Source of the DNA: Knoxdaviesia capensis
Taxonomy: Eukaryota > Ascomycota > Sordariomycetes > Microascales > Gondwanamycetaceae
Assembly (NCBI GenBank): GCA_001510575.1
Contig: LNGK01000008.1
Coordinates: 3,357,435-3,421,434, forward strand
DNA: 64,000 nucleotides
Reading direction: 5' to 3'
Both the position numbers and the translations under genes were made by a program. Below the pieces are notes generated by a model, which saw only the letters and a program-made list of their open reading frames with translations, was not told the origin of the DNA and did not search any database. Positions 11,402 through 25,164 of this stretch are shown here, piece by piece (position 1 is the first letter of the stretch; each line of letters opens with the position of its first letter).

Positions 11402-14400
11402 CGACACCCCAATGGATACCAAACAAACACGCGACCAGTTCGTCTCATTATCCTACCCCCCCATTTCAGTCCTCCTTGCTCCCATGCGCACATGGATAAA
11501 TGGAGGTACACAAACATAACATTAGTTCGCATCAGATAGGGTCAATTTTCTCTCCCCCGTGCCGACTTCCGGCATTGACTCTTTGCGATCGCTAGCCAAC
11601 AGATATGCCGGCAGAAAAGCTGCGAACCCGTGGTCCGGTCTGTCCGGGGTGAGATGCTACCGAGTCCTCGCGGTCCTGGACTCCTGGCCTTGTTCTGCCC
11701 TGCTGTAGACGTTGCCTCTTCCATGTAATTACACATAAACATAAGGCGAATAAACTCATAGGAGTTCCTTTCTGGGTTCTTGACTTCTATCTAACTGGGG
11801 TTCACTGGAAATTTGCGTTCACTTTGCAGTCAGATTGTGGTCGTCAACGTTGTATCGGACTTGTGGTGTTCTGTTGACTCAAATGGTACGAATACAGAGT
11901 TAACAATTGGTACTACCCCCTGTTCCCCAGTTTACCGGCATTTGAGTGTCGTATAGCTGTTACCTACGGCATGAGCCTAATGGTATGGTTCAGACATGAC
12001 AAACACGCACAGAACCCGAGAATATGGATACCTGCCCGCCCAATATCACGATTTGATGACAGTTAGCTTCAGCTATCACATGCTGTATAGTATCACGGCA
12101 CGGTTTTGACTTTGGGATGTCTCAGTACAAGTTTGTCAGTATAGTACAGTACTGAACATAGAAGAGATACTAGTAATAGTAAACCCCAACCCTAATAATA
12201 CGTTGTTTCTGGCCTCCAGCTCCAAATCACACGCCCACCGCGAACTAACTCCACGATCTGGCCTTGCTAGGTGCCCGTGAACATCTTATCGCAGGGCAAG
12301 TGGATTCACAACTCGGTAGGTGGTTAGGTGCTATAAAGTGTCGTATTCCTGGCAAGTGCTGCCCACGGGCCACGGGAATGGAGCAGCTGGGATTTCATGA
12401 GAAGCTGCTGTCCATCACAGACAAGGATTAACCATAAAAAACCACCCTGGCCGTCCACCTCAAAACCTGTTTCTTTCTTTTTGAAATACAAGATAACAAT
12501 GAAGCTAGATGGCCTAGAAAGCCGTGGACCGCTAACACATCACGCGTTTTAACCTTGCGAGTCAGAATATCAAGAAAAAGAAAGCAAAATTTGAAGGAAA
12601 TTTTCTTAGCCCAGGCCTAGACACAAGACTGCCATGTCTTTGACGGCGTGTTTCAGAGCCTTGTTATGTCGGCCCGCTGGTGATTGCATGCCCTCGTTCC
12701 CTGAACTGAACATCGGGCTAAGCCCACTTTGGAGGAGCCAACTTCTCTGATTAAGTTGGTAGGCAGAAGCACTACCAACTGCACAAGTAATCACAACCTT
12801 TGCAGCCAGTTCCTGGCCGGCCGCCATTGATGATCGGGCCGTCCTGATGAGCTTCCGGGAGGGACCTTATATGTGACTACTCTACTGGTATAATAAGCAT
12901 AGCAATGTGCGTCCGTATATGGGCGTCGTTGATACGTGTGGTAGGCCAAGTTGGATTATCAACTAATCCGAGGTGATTTAGGGTTCAGAGCGCTTTGGCT
13001 TGACTGATCTCAGCACTATCACTGATACTCTACACTACAGTATATGCATACCTACAAGCCAGATGAGCTCCGTTCAGTAGAGTACGTACAGAACATATAT
13101 ATAGCTGTGTTTTGCTGATGCTATTACTGGGTGGGCTGTAACTGGTAAGTCCATAGAACATGACCTTTCTGTACGGCGTATATCCGCTGCTTGTTGGTTT
13201 CCGTCTCTTGCCGGTCGGTTGGTTAAATGAGCGAAGTTGCCGATCCCCCCGTTACTTCAACAGTCCCTGGTTCGGGCGTTTTTCTGAACCAACATGACCA
13301 CTGGAATGCCCAAGACATCACCCGGGAGCAGGGTCTCTGTTTGTTTGTTTGTTTGTCTGTTTGTTCTCATGGTCTATGGTACGCGTGCAATCCGTACAGT
13401 ACTTCCGCAGTTGACGTCTACTTCCTAGAGGGTCATTTGAACCGGCCGTCAAATGCAAATCCCACCTGCAAAACCCGGGACGAGTTGAAACCATTCCTAG
13501 AATGGCAATACTCTCCGGAGGACAAGAATATCCTGCTAGCCAGTGCAAATCCTCAAAAAGCCTTTGCCCCCGGCCATCAAACAACAACCGGTATTTACTC
13601 CGTTCTTCCGGTAATTGAGGAAACGAAACCGACGTGCTGATCACCTCCGGGGTGATATTGGTAGACCAAATAAGACACAAACCCCGATTCCCAATTAAGG
13701 CCACATTCTACATGAATAGGCGAGGTCCCGGGCTGCAAATCCGATCGCGGACTTTCCTGTCTCTGAGATCTTGCAGATGCCATGCCACTGCCCAATTGGC
13801 AGACGCCCTCTATACTAGAAAAAAAAGAAAAACGTCGAACACGGCGTTTTCCGAAAAGAAGTTGCGATCGGCATTTCTGGGCATACAATCTGGGCTACAC
13901 TAAAGAACTACTAAGGTCATATTATCTGAAACCTTCATGTCCGGATCTTATGCGGGGATGTATCCGGAGTTTGCCGCCGCATAGGCCTCCGAGAAAACCC
14001 GAGCCGCACCCCGCCCGGAACTTATATATGACATCTCTTACTCTGGCCGCTATACCGATCAAATTATTCCGTCAAAACACAAAGAAGATCTAACACCATC
14101 AGAGTGATGTGACCGTGACATTTTGGCTTATTGGGTATCCTGTTCCAATGCGAGCATACGTGCGATCATACTCGTAAATATATGCAGCGAATCTCCGTAT
14201 ACGTGGGGTAGCTTCTGTCTGCTCACCATGCTTGCGAAAATGCAGTTAAGTGGAAGGAAGTGATCGACAGCGAACCCATCTTTGAACCTGGGAGTTCCCC
14301 GTTTCTGTCTTGGGACACATCTTTTCCAACGTCCGGGTTCTAGGAATGACACAAGAACGGTTAAGTTTATAGCGCTATGGTGTGAGTGATTTTCATGGAA

Positions 14401-17400
14401 TGCGTCTGAAATCAAACATTCTGCCCAGACACCTTAAAACAGAACATGACAAGGGTGTTGAGCAAATTTGGTTGTGGGAGTCGAGTTCATGCGGCCGAGG
14501 CTGCGGCCGGGAGCAGAGGTGGCACACTGCATGATCCCGCCCAAAGGCTACTGATGCCGTTTCTGGTACCTACAGAAACGCCTGGGGTGAACGGTGGGAG
14601 TGTATGGCTGATATATGTAATAGCAACGACCATCGCAAGACTTAGAATACTTGGCTAGACTTTGTCAAAGGTGAGTGACTGCTGGTTCCTTGGACCAACC
14701 CACAGAGACGAGACGTAAATCACACTGGGCCGAGAGAACTCCTTCTGGCACGTCGAGCTGGTATCACTCCAATAGATGTCTATGGCCCTTTCTTGAACTA
14801 CTGAGAAGTCTTCTTCCGGGGGGGGGGGTTCACTGTGTTCCGCTTTTCATCGGTGATCTGTCTTTGTTGATCTACAGCAGGAGTTCGATGTTCTCTTATG
14901 CCTACCACAGTTGACTGTCCAGCTGCTTCCAGAGACCAACTTTGGACTTGAAACCTGGAAACGAGAAACCAAACATGCCACATCTGTGGTGACCATGATA
15001 GTGTGGCCATGGGGTGTCGAGACCTGGGCTCCATGGAATGGGCAGTACACTGGAGGGCGAAGAAGGCAAATGAGGGGTGGATGAGAAAATTGACCTTTCC
15101 ATCACACAATCTTCTGTCGATCTAGAAAATGAAAGCTGATGAACGAAGCTCTGAGAATCTTTTCGAACACCATCTGATTCCACATGTTTCTTGTCTAACC
15201 ACTGCGCCCACCAAGCCAACGTTATGCGTTCCTTGTATGATGTCCGCCGTGCCTGGCCATCGCTTGCGGTCTCCTGAAGCCTTCCACTTTTACTGGTTAC
15301 ACTGTAAGATTTTAAGACAAGCGTTGTGCTCGTCGAGAAAGACCCAGACCATGTTCTGGCAATGAACGACAATGTTTACCGTTGGGGTTCGTTGTTTACA
15401 ATCGATCTGGCGGTGGGTTGTGAGACATGCAAAGCCCGATAGAGTGTCGTTGCCCATTCCAGCGTAGCAATTCTGGGATACAATATTGATGGTATATTCC
15501 ATATCCCTAACGAGATAACTGTTGAGGTTGAAGACTCGCACGTTCCACAAGAATGTTAAGTCCTATGCTGCTGGTATTATCTCCGATTTCTTTCTTTGAA
15601 ACCAGAGGCGTGGTTGCTTCCAGGGAGTAAAGGACCTTGTTATAAGAGTAAGAGTTTGTACTAGTTTCTATATCTCACGATCATCACTTTTTCTTTTTTC
15701 AAAGTCATATCCCCTGGAAGTGCTATATGCATGCACTTTGACAGAGTAGAAGCTTAGATGTCAGATTTTCGATGAGATATGTGAAACTCGAAACAAGTTG
15801 CCTCTGTATGCTCCTCTTTGCTTTTCCATCCCACGGCTTCTCTTTTAGCCGGTAGATCGTGATGCCTCCGTAGAAGCGAGACATGCAGAAAAAAGCGATA
15901 GAAAATGACCATCACCCTGTTGTCACCGTGTTTCAGAATGCAACGAGTGCATGGGGGGCAGTGTCAAGATAAATCTGACTGAAGAGTTTCTGTGTTATTA
16001 AATTACGAATGCCTCCCACGGAAGAAACCACACACCCTCTCCGTGGCATATTTTCCTGGATTTTTAAAATTGAAGGTGTTGTCGGTTCATTTATTACTCT
16101 ATTATTGCCACGCTGATCGACACGGCTCGCTGATATCTTCCCCAATCCGCTACCAACAAAACATTGCGGCGTGGAACCGGGGAATTCTCAGCAACTTCTC
16201 CTGGGTGGTTATTGCATAAGGCATCGCGGCTGCAAGACGAAACAAATGAAATCTTTTTCAATACCACTGTAATGTGACCAGAGGACATAGCAGGAGCGAC
16301 TCCGCACCCTCTTCCGACAATAGACGAAGCCGAGATAGTGTCATGTGTCATGAGACGTTATCAAGGCTTCATGTCGAGAGTGGCCATCAGACAATGGGAG
16401 AACACAGTTTGAACTTAGTGGACGCTATGTTACTCTTTTGAGCCAGTCGGCTGAAATGCCGAAGGAGATGGAAGAAAGACCGAGAATGCACTTCAAAAGC
16501 AGTCAGGACTGTACAGTACACACATCCGGCTAGGTATGCATGTGTGTGGCCTATGAGAGATAAAACGTAACAACGAAGAGGAAATTGTAGCAATGCAGTG
16601 GCTTTGACTCCAATATGCTGGGCCCAATCAAACCCCGAAGAGCACACATACGCAGCCCGATATACCTGGACTTTAGTCGAGCTCGATTCAAGACTGTCCC
16701 TGGTACGTGCGGGCACTCCTACGGGCTTACTCTATAAGTTACCACTACAAACACACTGGAAGTGCGGTTATGGATATGAGGGTTCGGCTGGGGCGAGAGA
16801 CCTGGCTTGTAATGGGGTATGTGCTGTGCTGTTGATATTAGAATATATTCGCGGGTATTATATACCTGACAGACCAAGAATACATTGAGCCAGATAATAT
16901 GAAGCATGGATGGAGGTGAATCGGGATTGTAACTGAGGCGTGTGGGGGGTATCGTTGTCCTTCAAAGGTGACTTGGAACTCTAGGGCCCGCTGGGGAGAA
17001 AGCTAAGCCCACCCACCCGTCTACAGTACTGTAACTCAGTAGTCCGTCCGTACCCGTGGTGTTGTATGTGTTCTTCATATATATACAGTATATACGGAGT
17101 GGGGATGGATACCCTTCTCCCTCTCAGGACTCAGGACTCCTCTTTTATAGCCAGTTCCCCTGGCTTAACACCGTTTGGATCTAGGATAAGGTTTTAGAGA
17201 GCTAGGTGAAACAGGCCGATGCAACCATAGAAATACGTCGGGCCTTGAAGGAGGGTTGCTAATAATATTCTACCAACTATCATATTAGAGAAAGGTCTTC
17301 GTAATTTCTTGTAGCGTTGACCAGCTTGCGATGGTGCGCTGTTGGCATTCGAGGACTGAACCTTTGGGATGAAAATGCAAGGTTTCCCACCAAAAAAGGC

Positions 17401-17491
17401 AAAACAAACGACAAAAAAACCACACAATTTTGGCTCCCGGACGCCCATTATCACCCGAGCTATATACAAACACAGAAGAGACGAACAGCGA

Positions 17492-17510
17492 CAGAGAGAG
17501 AGAGAGAGAG
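17492..17510 (+). repeat. (GA)n microsatellite
   Basis: An uninterrupted run of about nine GA units in otherwise unremarkable sequence. Confidence 0.9.
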
Positions 17511-19361
17511 GCGTCCGAGAGTGAAAAACTGGATGTTCTGTGAGTACTATAAGAGTTGCCAGAGCACTACATATGAAATAAAAAAAGACCAGATGAATTG
17601 TGCAGGTATCTGAATAACTAAGTCTACACTAAAGACTTGGCGCTGGAATCGCTCTGCATCATCGATGCAAGATCAATTGTTCCGGGTCTTGGAACCAGCG
17701 CTGTCACTCGGACGTAGCTCGACAAAGGGGTTCGATATGGAAGATACCGAGAAGTTGAAAGATAAAAGAGGTCGCAGAGGTACATGGACGTGAGGATAAA
17801 ATGTCTGTACAGATGGAGGCGGAGAAGACAGAAGCAGGACTCGTCATTAATTCTCTAACATTGTCTTCTCCACCTGACATTGAAACATCACTACTGTACT
17901 GCACTCAATTAGATAAAATGTCCCTGTCTATAGAGGTCCTCGAAGTTTGGACGAATATCGGAAACACCCCCAAGAAACAGCTTTTCGCCTTTTCTCCGCC
18001 CGTCTAAGCATAGGAAATACTTTGTCTAGACTTGGAAAAGATGGTCCTTCTGGCCCGGACATATTGGAAAACAGATCGGCCCAGTAACAATTATCGTTTC
18101 TTCCTGCATAAAGTCGAGCTGTTGACAGCCCGTGCTGCTATAATCCAGTTGTTTTGCTCGCTCCCGGACCGCTTGATAGCCTGTATCATTCTGCAGAAAA
18201 AGAGGAAGGGTGAAAAACGGGGTGACATTCTTGCTCTTTGCACCGAGGCCCGGCCGCTAACTTCGATAATTATAGATAACTAGGAAGATAGACCATCATT
18301 CAGGCTCTCTTTTTTGCTTTTCTTGTTGCGGTAGTCCAGTTACGACACTCTTCTTATTTATTATCCCCTGTTTATATAATGTTTATAATCAATGGAGGTA
18401 CGCCTTGTATTGATTGAAGCTTGACTTGAGGCAGAATGGTAGAACGGCAGATAAATGTGAGTGTAAGAGGTGATGAACAGTTATATAGTTGCAACTTGAT
18501 GGGCCTACACGTGACCTTCACCGAGCATTTACCTGATCGATTGTTCTCGTTTATTTGTCTTGTCTGATCCCAACTTTCACTGTGAGATCTGACCGAGAAT
18601 CTCTGCTAACTCCCAAAGCTTAGAACAGTACCCAGCAACTGATAAAAAGATACATACCCGTGAATGGGAAGAGGAAGCTCGATGAACCTTGCCCACGGAA
18701 TCTAGTTATGTACGTTAACTACCCACGGACAACAAAGAGTGAGAGAAGGTCAAAAAGTGACCAAAGCCCCGACGACGAGGCTTTGGCTGCACCGTCACGG
18801 TCTGTGCGTATGCAGAGTGAGTGTACTCCGTAGCAGTTTTCTGAAATTCACACTCTCGAGTGTACGGAGAAAAGCCGGTGGAAGCCAGTGGCTCACGAGT
18901 TTCGAAAATCACAGGCCAAGTGGCCGTTCATTCATGAGACTGAAGCGAGGAGAGTTCATACACGTACTGTACTTCATCTACTTTACAGTTCATATGCACT
19001 CGTACAGTATTGTATGCGAGAGACTTCTGGCCTCCCATGGACTCAACGCAAGCCAATATATCTCTCTCGTACCCTCTGCACTGCTCGTATTTAGCCTTCC
19101 CAACTTTCAAAATCCTTCGTTCTGCTCCCAAAAGAGATCAAAACAACACCAAAAATCCCATCTGCCAACAGGGACCGCAAGGATCGTTCCTCGCTTCCCG
19201 GCGTTTTACTACCACCAGTTTGTCTTTCTCTCCTCCAAAGCAGGTGAATTATTTATTATCGTGCCCCTGTCGATGTTCTCAAACCCTATATTGGGAGTTC
19301 CCTTGCCAATAATACCGCCACACGTCAATGCGGGGGTCAAACCAGTGAAACCAGTACCGTC

Positions 19362-19391
19362 GAGTACTACAGTACTGTACTGTACAGTACT
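19362..19391. repeat. palindromic TACTGTACAGTA-type cluster
   Basis: Alternating TACAG/TACTG units containing the perfect palindrome GTACTGTACTGTACAGTAC in part. It lies about 400 bp inside the right 680 bp repeat. Confidence 0.8.
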
Positions 19392-19786
19392 CCACGCAGG
19401 TCTGGCTTACTGGACTTCGCTTCACATCCGAGAAAAAGGCGTGGCCGAAAAGCAGTGTGGGAGCAAGAGGGAAGAAGTGTGTGTGAGAACGGGACACCAA
19501 AAAAGGTGGACCTGCAGAAGAAGCCTGCTCTGATATAGCCCAACCCTGTCTGATATTGAGAAATGGGAACTTCACACAAGTTGCTCAAGCAAAAAGGGAA
19601 CGGGGTTTGCACCTTGAGAGACGAGGAGAAGGATACCAACATAACCAAGGATGCTAGGGTGTGTGGGAGAGAAGAGACCTTTTTCGGTGTATCTACAGTA
19701 TATCGGCTTCGGCTCAGGGCCCCGACCACACTGCCCATCCTCGACTTTGCTGACTGCCCGTGCTGCTCGAGCCTTGCATCATCATC

Positions 19787-20214
19787 TACTATCGGTAAGG
19801 TCAAAGTTTTAGCCCCCCCCCTTGTACTGATAAGGATATCGAGAAGTATCTTTTTTATGGGGCTTTTAGCGCTACTTCTATGGGGGTCTAGGAACCGAGC
19901 ATACACCTCCCCCTACTTTGTATCCTGCCTTAACTCTTTAATTCTTAAAGGTATTAACTAGATAAGTTGTTTAGGGAAGCTAGTACTAGAGCCTAGCGCG
20001 GAAGTTAGTACTAGAGCCTAGCTACCGTATTCCACGCCCGCTAAAACTCGGATACCCCCCTCTCCCTCTCTATGTGTGTGCCTCTATCTCTCTCTCTCTT
20101 TCCCTCTCTATGTCTCTCTTACTTTCTATATGTATGTGTGCGTCTCTCTCTCTCTCTCTCTTTTTCTCTCTATATATATCTCTCTCTTTCTTTCTCTTTT
20201 TCTCTCTATATATA

Positions 20215-20255
<41 letters not shown>

Positions 20256-20468
20256 ACGGACTTAGTTTTATATAGCGCCTATTTTATAGGAAAAAATTAT
20301 TTTATAAGAAGAAAGTTAGGTAGTACGAAGGAAGGAAGAAGAAGAAGAAGAAGAAGAAGTAGCTGTGGAGACGATTTTTTGCTTTAATTAAAAAGAGTAC
20401 CTTAGGGCTAGGGTTTAAAATTAGGTTTGGCGCCAAGGCGTGTGAAAACATACCGTGGTATGCCAGTA
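19787..20468 (-). repeat. right copy of the ~680 bp dispersed repeat
   Basis: Reverse complement of 10189-10872, with the same two ends. It contains the TC tract (about 20060-20254) and a GAA tract (about 20330-20360). It differs from the left copy mainly by transitions of the kind CA to TA and TG to TA, mostly in this copy (for example around 19980-20020), with at least one in the left copy. It is bordered by TA on both sides, as the left copy is. Confidence 0.85.
20060..20254 (-). repeat. TC-rich microsatellite tract within the right repeat
   Basis: Blocks of (TC)n separated by TATATA and TTT, ending in a long uninterrupted TC run (about 20217-20254). It mirrors the GA tract of the left copy. 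Confidence 0.9.
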
Positions 20469-20779
20469 TATCGTGGAGGAAGATGAAAAATAGTCGCCAA
20501 GCAACTAACCCAATGCGTGCTGTATATTCCTGGCACAACCGCAACATGACAGGTCGCTTTACGCGATGGGGTTCTGGCTCTCGTTAGAACTGAACAACAT
20601 GGGGATTCGAATGCTGGCGAGAGAATCCGGGATGAACGAAATTTAGTGGCCAAATAGTCCGGATAAAATTGGATGTGCTGAAAGTCAAGGCGTTCATAAA
20701 TCATAACTCAGAGCAATGGGTTGTGCGCGGTGATATCTCAGGTGTGAAGCCAGTGCGTCACACGTTCTGGGAGGCACTC

Positions 20780-20803
20780 CGTACAGTACAGTACAGTACA
20801 GTA
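20780..20803. repeat. TACAG tandem cluster
   Basis: Four to five tandem GTACA units, of the same family as the palindromic clusters at 11371, 19362 and 21794. Confidence 0.8.
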
Positions 20804-21793
20804 AGTATGTGAACGAGGACTACATGAACTCCATCAGCACACATCATGATGTGGCTGCGCAACTCATGCTCCGGTTCTTGCGACATCCTCCGTGGATGCA
20901 ATATTAACGCCCACATATTGCATCCCGCGCGCCCAGAGAGTTACCGAATGGTGAATAGACGGGTCGATCCTGGAAGTCCAAGTTCATAGAATGAATGTTC
21001 TTCCCGTCTCAGGCTCTCTATGTTCCGAACACACTGACTTCCTCTGTCTTTTTTTAGGAACATGTTTCCTCATCGCGAAAGGAGAGTCTCCTGCAGCAAG
21101 AACCATTTTCTATGTACTTACATAGTGAAGTTGAAACTCTTTCCAACGACTTGTGAAACACTCCCTTTAAACACAACCCTCTGAGTTGTGGAGTAGCACG
21201 ACTACTACCTCAGTTTTGGTAGTAAGTTGATGTCGACATTTCGGACCATATTTAAACAACCCAGAAAAGAAAAGCAGGTAAATTCCATCTGTGTCCCCCA
21301 TTCCTCCGCTCCGTGTCCAACTGGTGAAGTTCGGTAGGGCCCGCATCCGAGTATCAGATTCAGACCCGTCAGCTGGTTTCGATCGGGGTCGGTGCCTGTG
21401 AAAGGCAGTAATTGTGGGTTCTGGCCATGGGGTGGGCATTCCTCAGTATAAAACATCCACCAACTCTCACCCAGAGGTTATACTCGTATGTTCCAGCCTG
21501 CCATGTCAGAAAATTCTCGCGTCTCGTTATGCGTTTTCTTGTGTATGGTTTCAGGGTTCTTGTTCTGCTTCTCGCGCTTTTCCCCTTGTCCCTTGTCTCC
21601 GGTCTACCGACCAAGTTGGTGCCGTGGTTGAGAGAAGTGGTTCTGTTCTAGATTGTTCAATCTTTGTCCGAAGGGAGGGGCGAGTCGTATTTTTCAGAAC
21701 AGTGAGAGGCCCTTTTGCGGCTCTTTGGGGTGTAGTGGGTTCCGTTCACGTCGCCTGGGATTGGCAAACGAATCTCAAATATCCATCTAATCT

Positions 21794-21822
21794 ACTACTG
21801 TACAGTACAGTACTGTATAGTA
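21794..21822. repeat. palindromic TACTGTACAGTA-type cluster
   Basis: Mixed TACTG/TACAG units followed by TATAGTATATA; same family as above. Confidence 0.8.
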
Positions 21823-24800
21823 TATACCATCCCCTTGCTCTCCCCTCGATGTGTCTCTCACAACACCTGTGGTACACCCATGCCGGCCTCTCTTTCATAT
21901 TGGTCTCGCCATGTCGATGTCCAAAGTATCCCGTGTTGGTTTCCTCCTGGAAGGCTTCTTCGGTGTTCTTTTCCGTGGTTCCATTCAGGGGTTCGTTAAT
22001 TGATTTTGGGGGTTGGGTTGAAATTCTTCCCTATCCACAAATTGGCCGTAGATTTCAGCACAGACAGTTATGGGTCTGGTATCGCCATACTGTGTCCATG
22101 GACGATATCAACATTTGAATGAAAGATCGATCCGTACTACTGTACAATAAATGGGTATCCCTCCATGGCCGACAAGACGTGTATATCAATAGAGTACAAC
22201 ATACATAACTGCAACAAACATGAAGTTAGTCGGAAATCGGAACACTGTTATGTTAGTTCCTGCATATCCAACCACATGTCTTGGTGCCTGGTGGCTTTCC
22301 GTTAGCGATGCCCTTATTATCCCTTGACGTGAATTATACGTGTGAACTTAGTATGATTGATTACACGATGTTTGCATGTACAGTACTCATAACAGATCTG
22401 GGGCGCCGTAAGCCATAGTCGTGGCGCGAGTCGGTCGGTCTATGTTGGCTGGTTGGTGGATATCGTCTAGATAGATCGCCGGTTGTTGACTTACACACTG
22501 CATACATACTATTCATAAGTCTGTAGCTACCTGCTTGTACTGTATGTTTGAATAGTACGTATGTACTAATGTATCCACGGCCATGTCCGTCTCCCCGGAC
22601 ACGCCGTGTAGGAAAAAGAAGGAGCGGGAACTTTCCAGAACGCGTCGGCGAAGCGAGCCCTGTGTCCAGCGGCTGGTGTTATTTATTCGTACGAGAAGGT
22701 CCCAGAATCAGCTGGTCTTTGGTACCGAGGGCCGTGAAGGTGCCAACGGAGTGGATTGTGATTTGGAGGAAGAGGATGAGAAAGAAAAAGAAGAAAAAGA
22801 AAAAAAGCCCGCAAAAGGTCCTAGGCCATATATATTACGAGCGGCAACAACAACATCCTTCACATGCTACTTGACTACCACTGAACTCTTTGGGTAGCTA
22901 CAAGGACAAGGAAACGGCCACTGCATAGCTGTTCTCGCGATTAGTATCAGCAATCCTCTTTCTTGACGCGACGGGATGGCTCCGAGGTAGCGGCGAGCTG
23001 GGTTTCGCACAATGTGGAGAGCCCGAAAAACATTGCTGAGGCACAATTCCGAGTACCACAATAGAGGTTAGTGGGTTTCTTTCTGTATGTACTGTACTGG
23101 ACTTCTGGTAAACTAACCGGTTGCCCAAGCCAAGGGAAGCAAAGATGAAAAAGACGAAGAACAATTCAACTTCGGCGATATCCCGGGAACATTAGATGTA
23201 TTCCAACTTTCGCTTCCCAGCAGGCAGGCAGTAGGTGTGGGGTTGTAAGTTTAAACCCTAAAGCTCCCTGCCTCGAGGCCGCTGAGTAAATAGTCGTTAA
23301 TTGTTAATTAGAAAGATATCCAGATCTTGGGTGAAAGTGGCCCCGTTTTGTAGAAGCCAGCTTGAATCCACTCTGGGGTTTATTATGATTCCGGACGATG
23401 TTCGTCTCGCTTACGAACTTCGAAGCTCCCAAGGGCAGAGCACGGGGTATCCAGATCTTAGCCATGGTAATATCCGATAGTCGTTTCCGTCCTCGAAGTT
23501 TGTCACAAACTTTTTCACGGGCTTCTGAAACTCATTGTCCAGAGGCTTTAAAACAAACTTCGCCAGCCATGACACAAAGTTGCTCTCCAATGCAATGGAT
23601 TAATGCAAAGCTTTGGAGCTGGCAATGTTGCCGCGTCGGGTTCGATATCTAAGCTCGGTTTAGTACCTCCATTGCAGTTGAACCTTTCTTTTCCCCTTGT
23701 CGTTGTGCTCTGTAGCTCCGTCATTAGGGTTCCAACAGTCACCCACCCTTCAACTATTAGAGCAAAGCTCAGCTCGACAACTTCAACACGGTGGATCGTG
23801 TGTTGTGTGGTGTTATTTCGTTCTGAGGAGGGGAACTAGTATCATAAAGGGGAAAGATAGCGTGGGCCGGGGCTACGGCTTCCCGATGCCGGACCGGATG
23901 GTTAGGAACTTAAGATGGAACATCCCGCTGTGAGCTGTTTGCTTTCACAGTCCGTGTGTTTTTTTTTTGGTGATGGGGGAAGGGGAGACGGATTGAGTCA
24001 ACCCAGCCGGAGAGCGGTTCTTGTCATGCATGACGAGGGGTTCAGATTGAGATGTGAAGCGAGAGGGCTGAAAAACGGCAGTTTTGTTGTTTTATGCCTT
24101 TGGCAATCAGATGTGACTAAAACTCGTCCAAGTGTGATGGGAACGGAAATGTGACAGTCTGCCTTTTTGGTTTCATGCAGTCTGGAACTTGTGCCAGAAA
24201 AAATTTCACGACCCCAGCATCTTCAGTCACAGTATCAGTGAGGCCTTTGCGACCGATACCGGGGGTTGATTCCAAGAGTTACTAGGGTGATTGATAGATA
24301 CCATTGCAACAAATAGCCTAGAAAGGTGATAAGAGATGGAAGGCGGTTTTCGTGGTCTAATTCTGGTCACGTCAGGTTCCATTGTTGTTTTGTTTCTCTT
24401 TGGCGTGTTATGTGCTTCTCCGCGTATAATTTTACGAAGTGCAGGAAACCTCTTTCCTTGTTCTTCTATCACCATCTAAACATGTAGCAGAAGATCGTCG
24501 TCGGGCTGTCTCTCTCTATTCTAGGCCCCTTCGTCAAGACATCCCCAAGGTGCTGAACTCAATAAAGGATGATGATATATGGACCTACTCATGTCCATTT
24601 ATGGCTTCATATTGTCACGAACTTACGCGTCTGCCTTTTATCGGTGTTGGAGGATGTGGTGCTACTAGTAAGAACCTTTTCCGGAACTAGTGTTCATTCA
24701 GATTGGTATGCTTTTAAAAGTTAACGACTTGCACGTCGATAGCCGGTGTCAATATTGTCTGTGATAGGAGTGAGCCCAGACTTGGGTGATGATCGTCATA

Positions 24801-25164
24801 GTGGCTGTGATTTCAGTTAACGTATTTCCCCCGTCACCTTTCTTTGCTTTTTCTTATGTCTAGTTCTCCTTTCGTAGGGGAGATTGAAAAGGTTTTATCT
24901 TAAACTTACGTTGTCTATTAATCAGCCACGTTCCGTTGGTCTCTTTTATTGCTATTCGTTGTATCTGGTATAGCTTACACCGGGCGGATCTAGGCAGGGT
25001 TGGGCCGTCGAGGGCCGTCGTTCTCTGATTCTTAAATCGCCCTCGTAAATAAATTAATAGTTCGAACTCTTAACTTATTTAATATATATAAGGTAATATA
25101 ATATAATATATATGCGAGAAAGTATTATCTGGGTAAAACGAGAGGTATTAAGAAAACCCGGGCG

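Larger units (their letters stand above)
10873..19786. other. 8.9 kb gene-poor segment between the inverted repeats
   Basis: No open frame here shows a recognisable domain. The longest (18739-19533 plus, 19906-19367 minus, 13227-13640 plus) run through microsatellite-like sequence or lie on both strands at once. The composition is intermediate and not RIP-saturated. Notable contents are the palindromic TACTGTACAGTA-type clusters (11371-11401, 19362-19391), a GTTT/GTCT run (about 13337-13363) and a GA run (17492-17510). Small genes or noncoding RNAs cannot be excluded. Confidence 0.5.
20469..25164. other. gene-poor segment left of the transposon block
   Basis: No recognisable gene. A 234-codon open frame (21414-22118) passes through a TACAG/TACTG cluster and has no domain, so I do not call it. 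From about 25030 the sequence turns AT-rich and loses CA/TG before the first LTR begins, so an older repeat fragment may lie at 25030-25164. Confidence 0.5.

Noticed and set aside
13227..13640. 137-codon open frame on plus
   Set aside because: Contains a GTTT/GTCT microsatellite giving CLFVCLSVC; no domain and no conserved-looking part.
18739..19533. 264-codon open frame on plus
   Set aside because: It runs through a TACTG/TACAG cluster, has no domain, and overlaps an equally long frame on the other strand.
19367..19906. 179-codon open frame on minus
   Set aside because: Part lies inside the right 680 bp repeat and part in the TACAG cluster; the composition is not protein-like.
21414..22118. 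234-codon open frame on plus
   Set aside because: No recognisable domain, odd Cys/Trp/Ser-rich composition, includes a palindromic repeat cluster and lacks a promoter or splice context.
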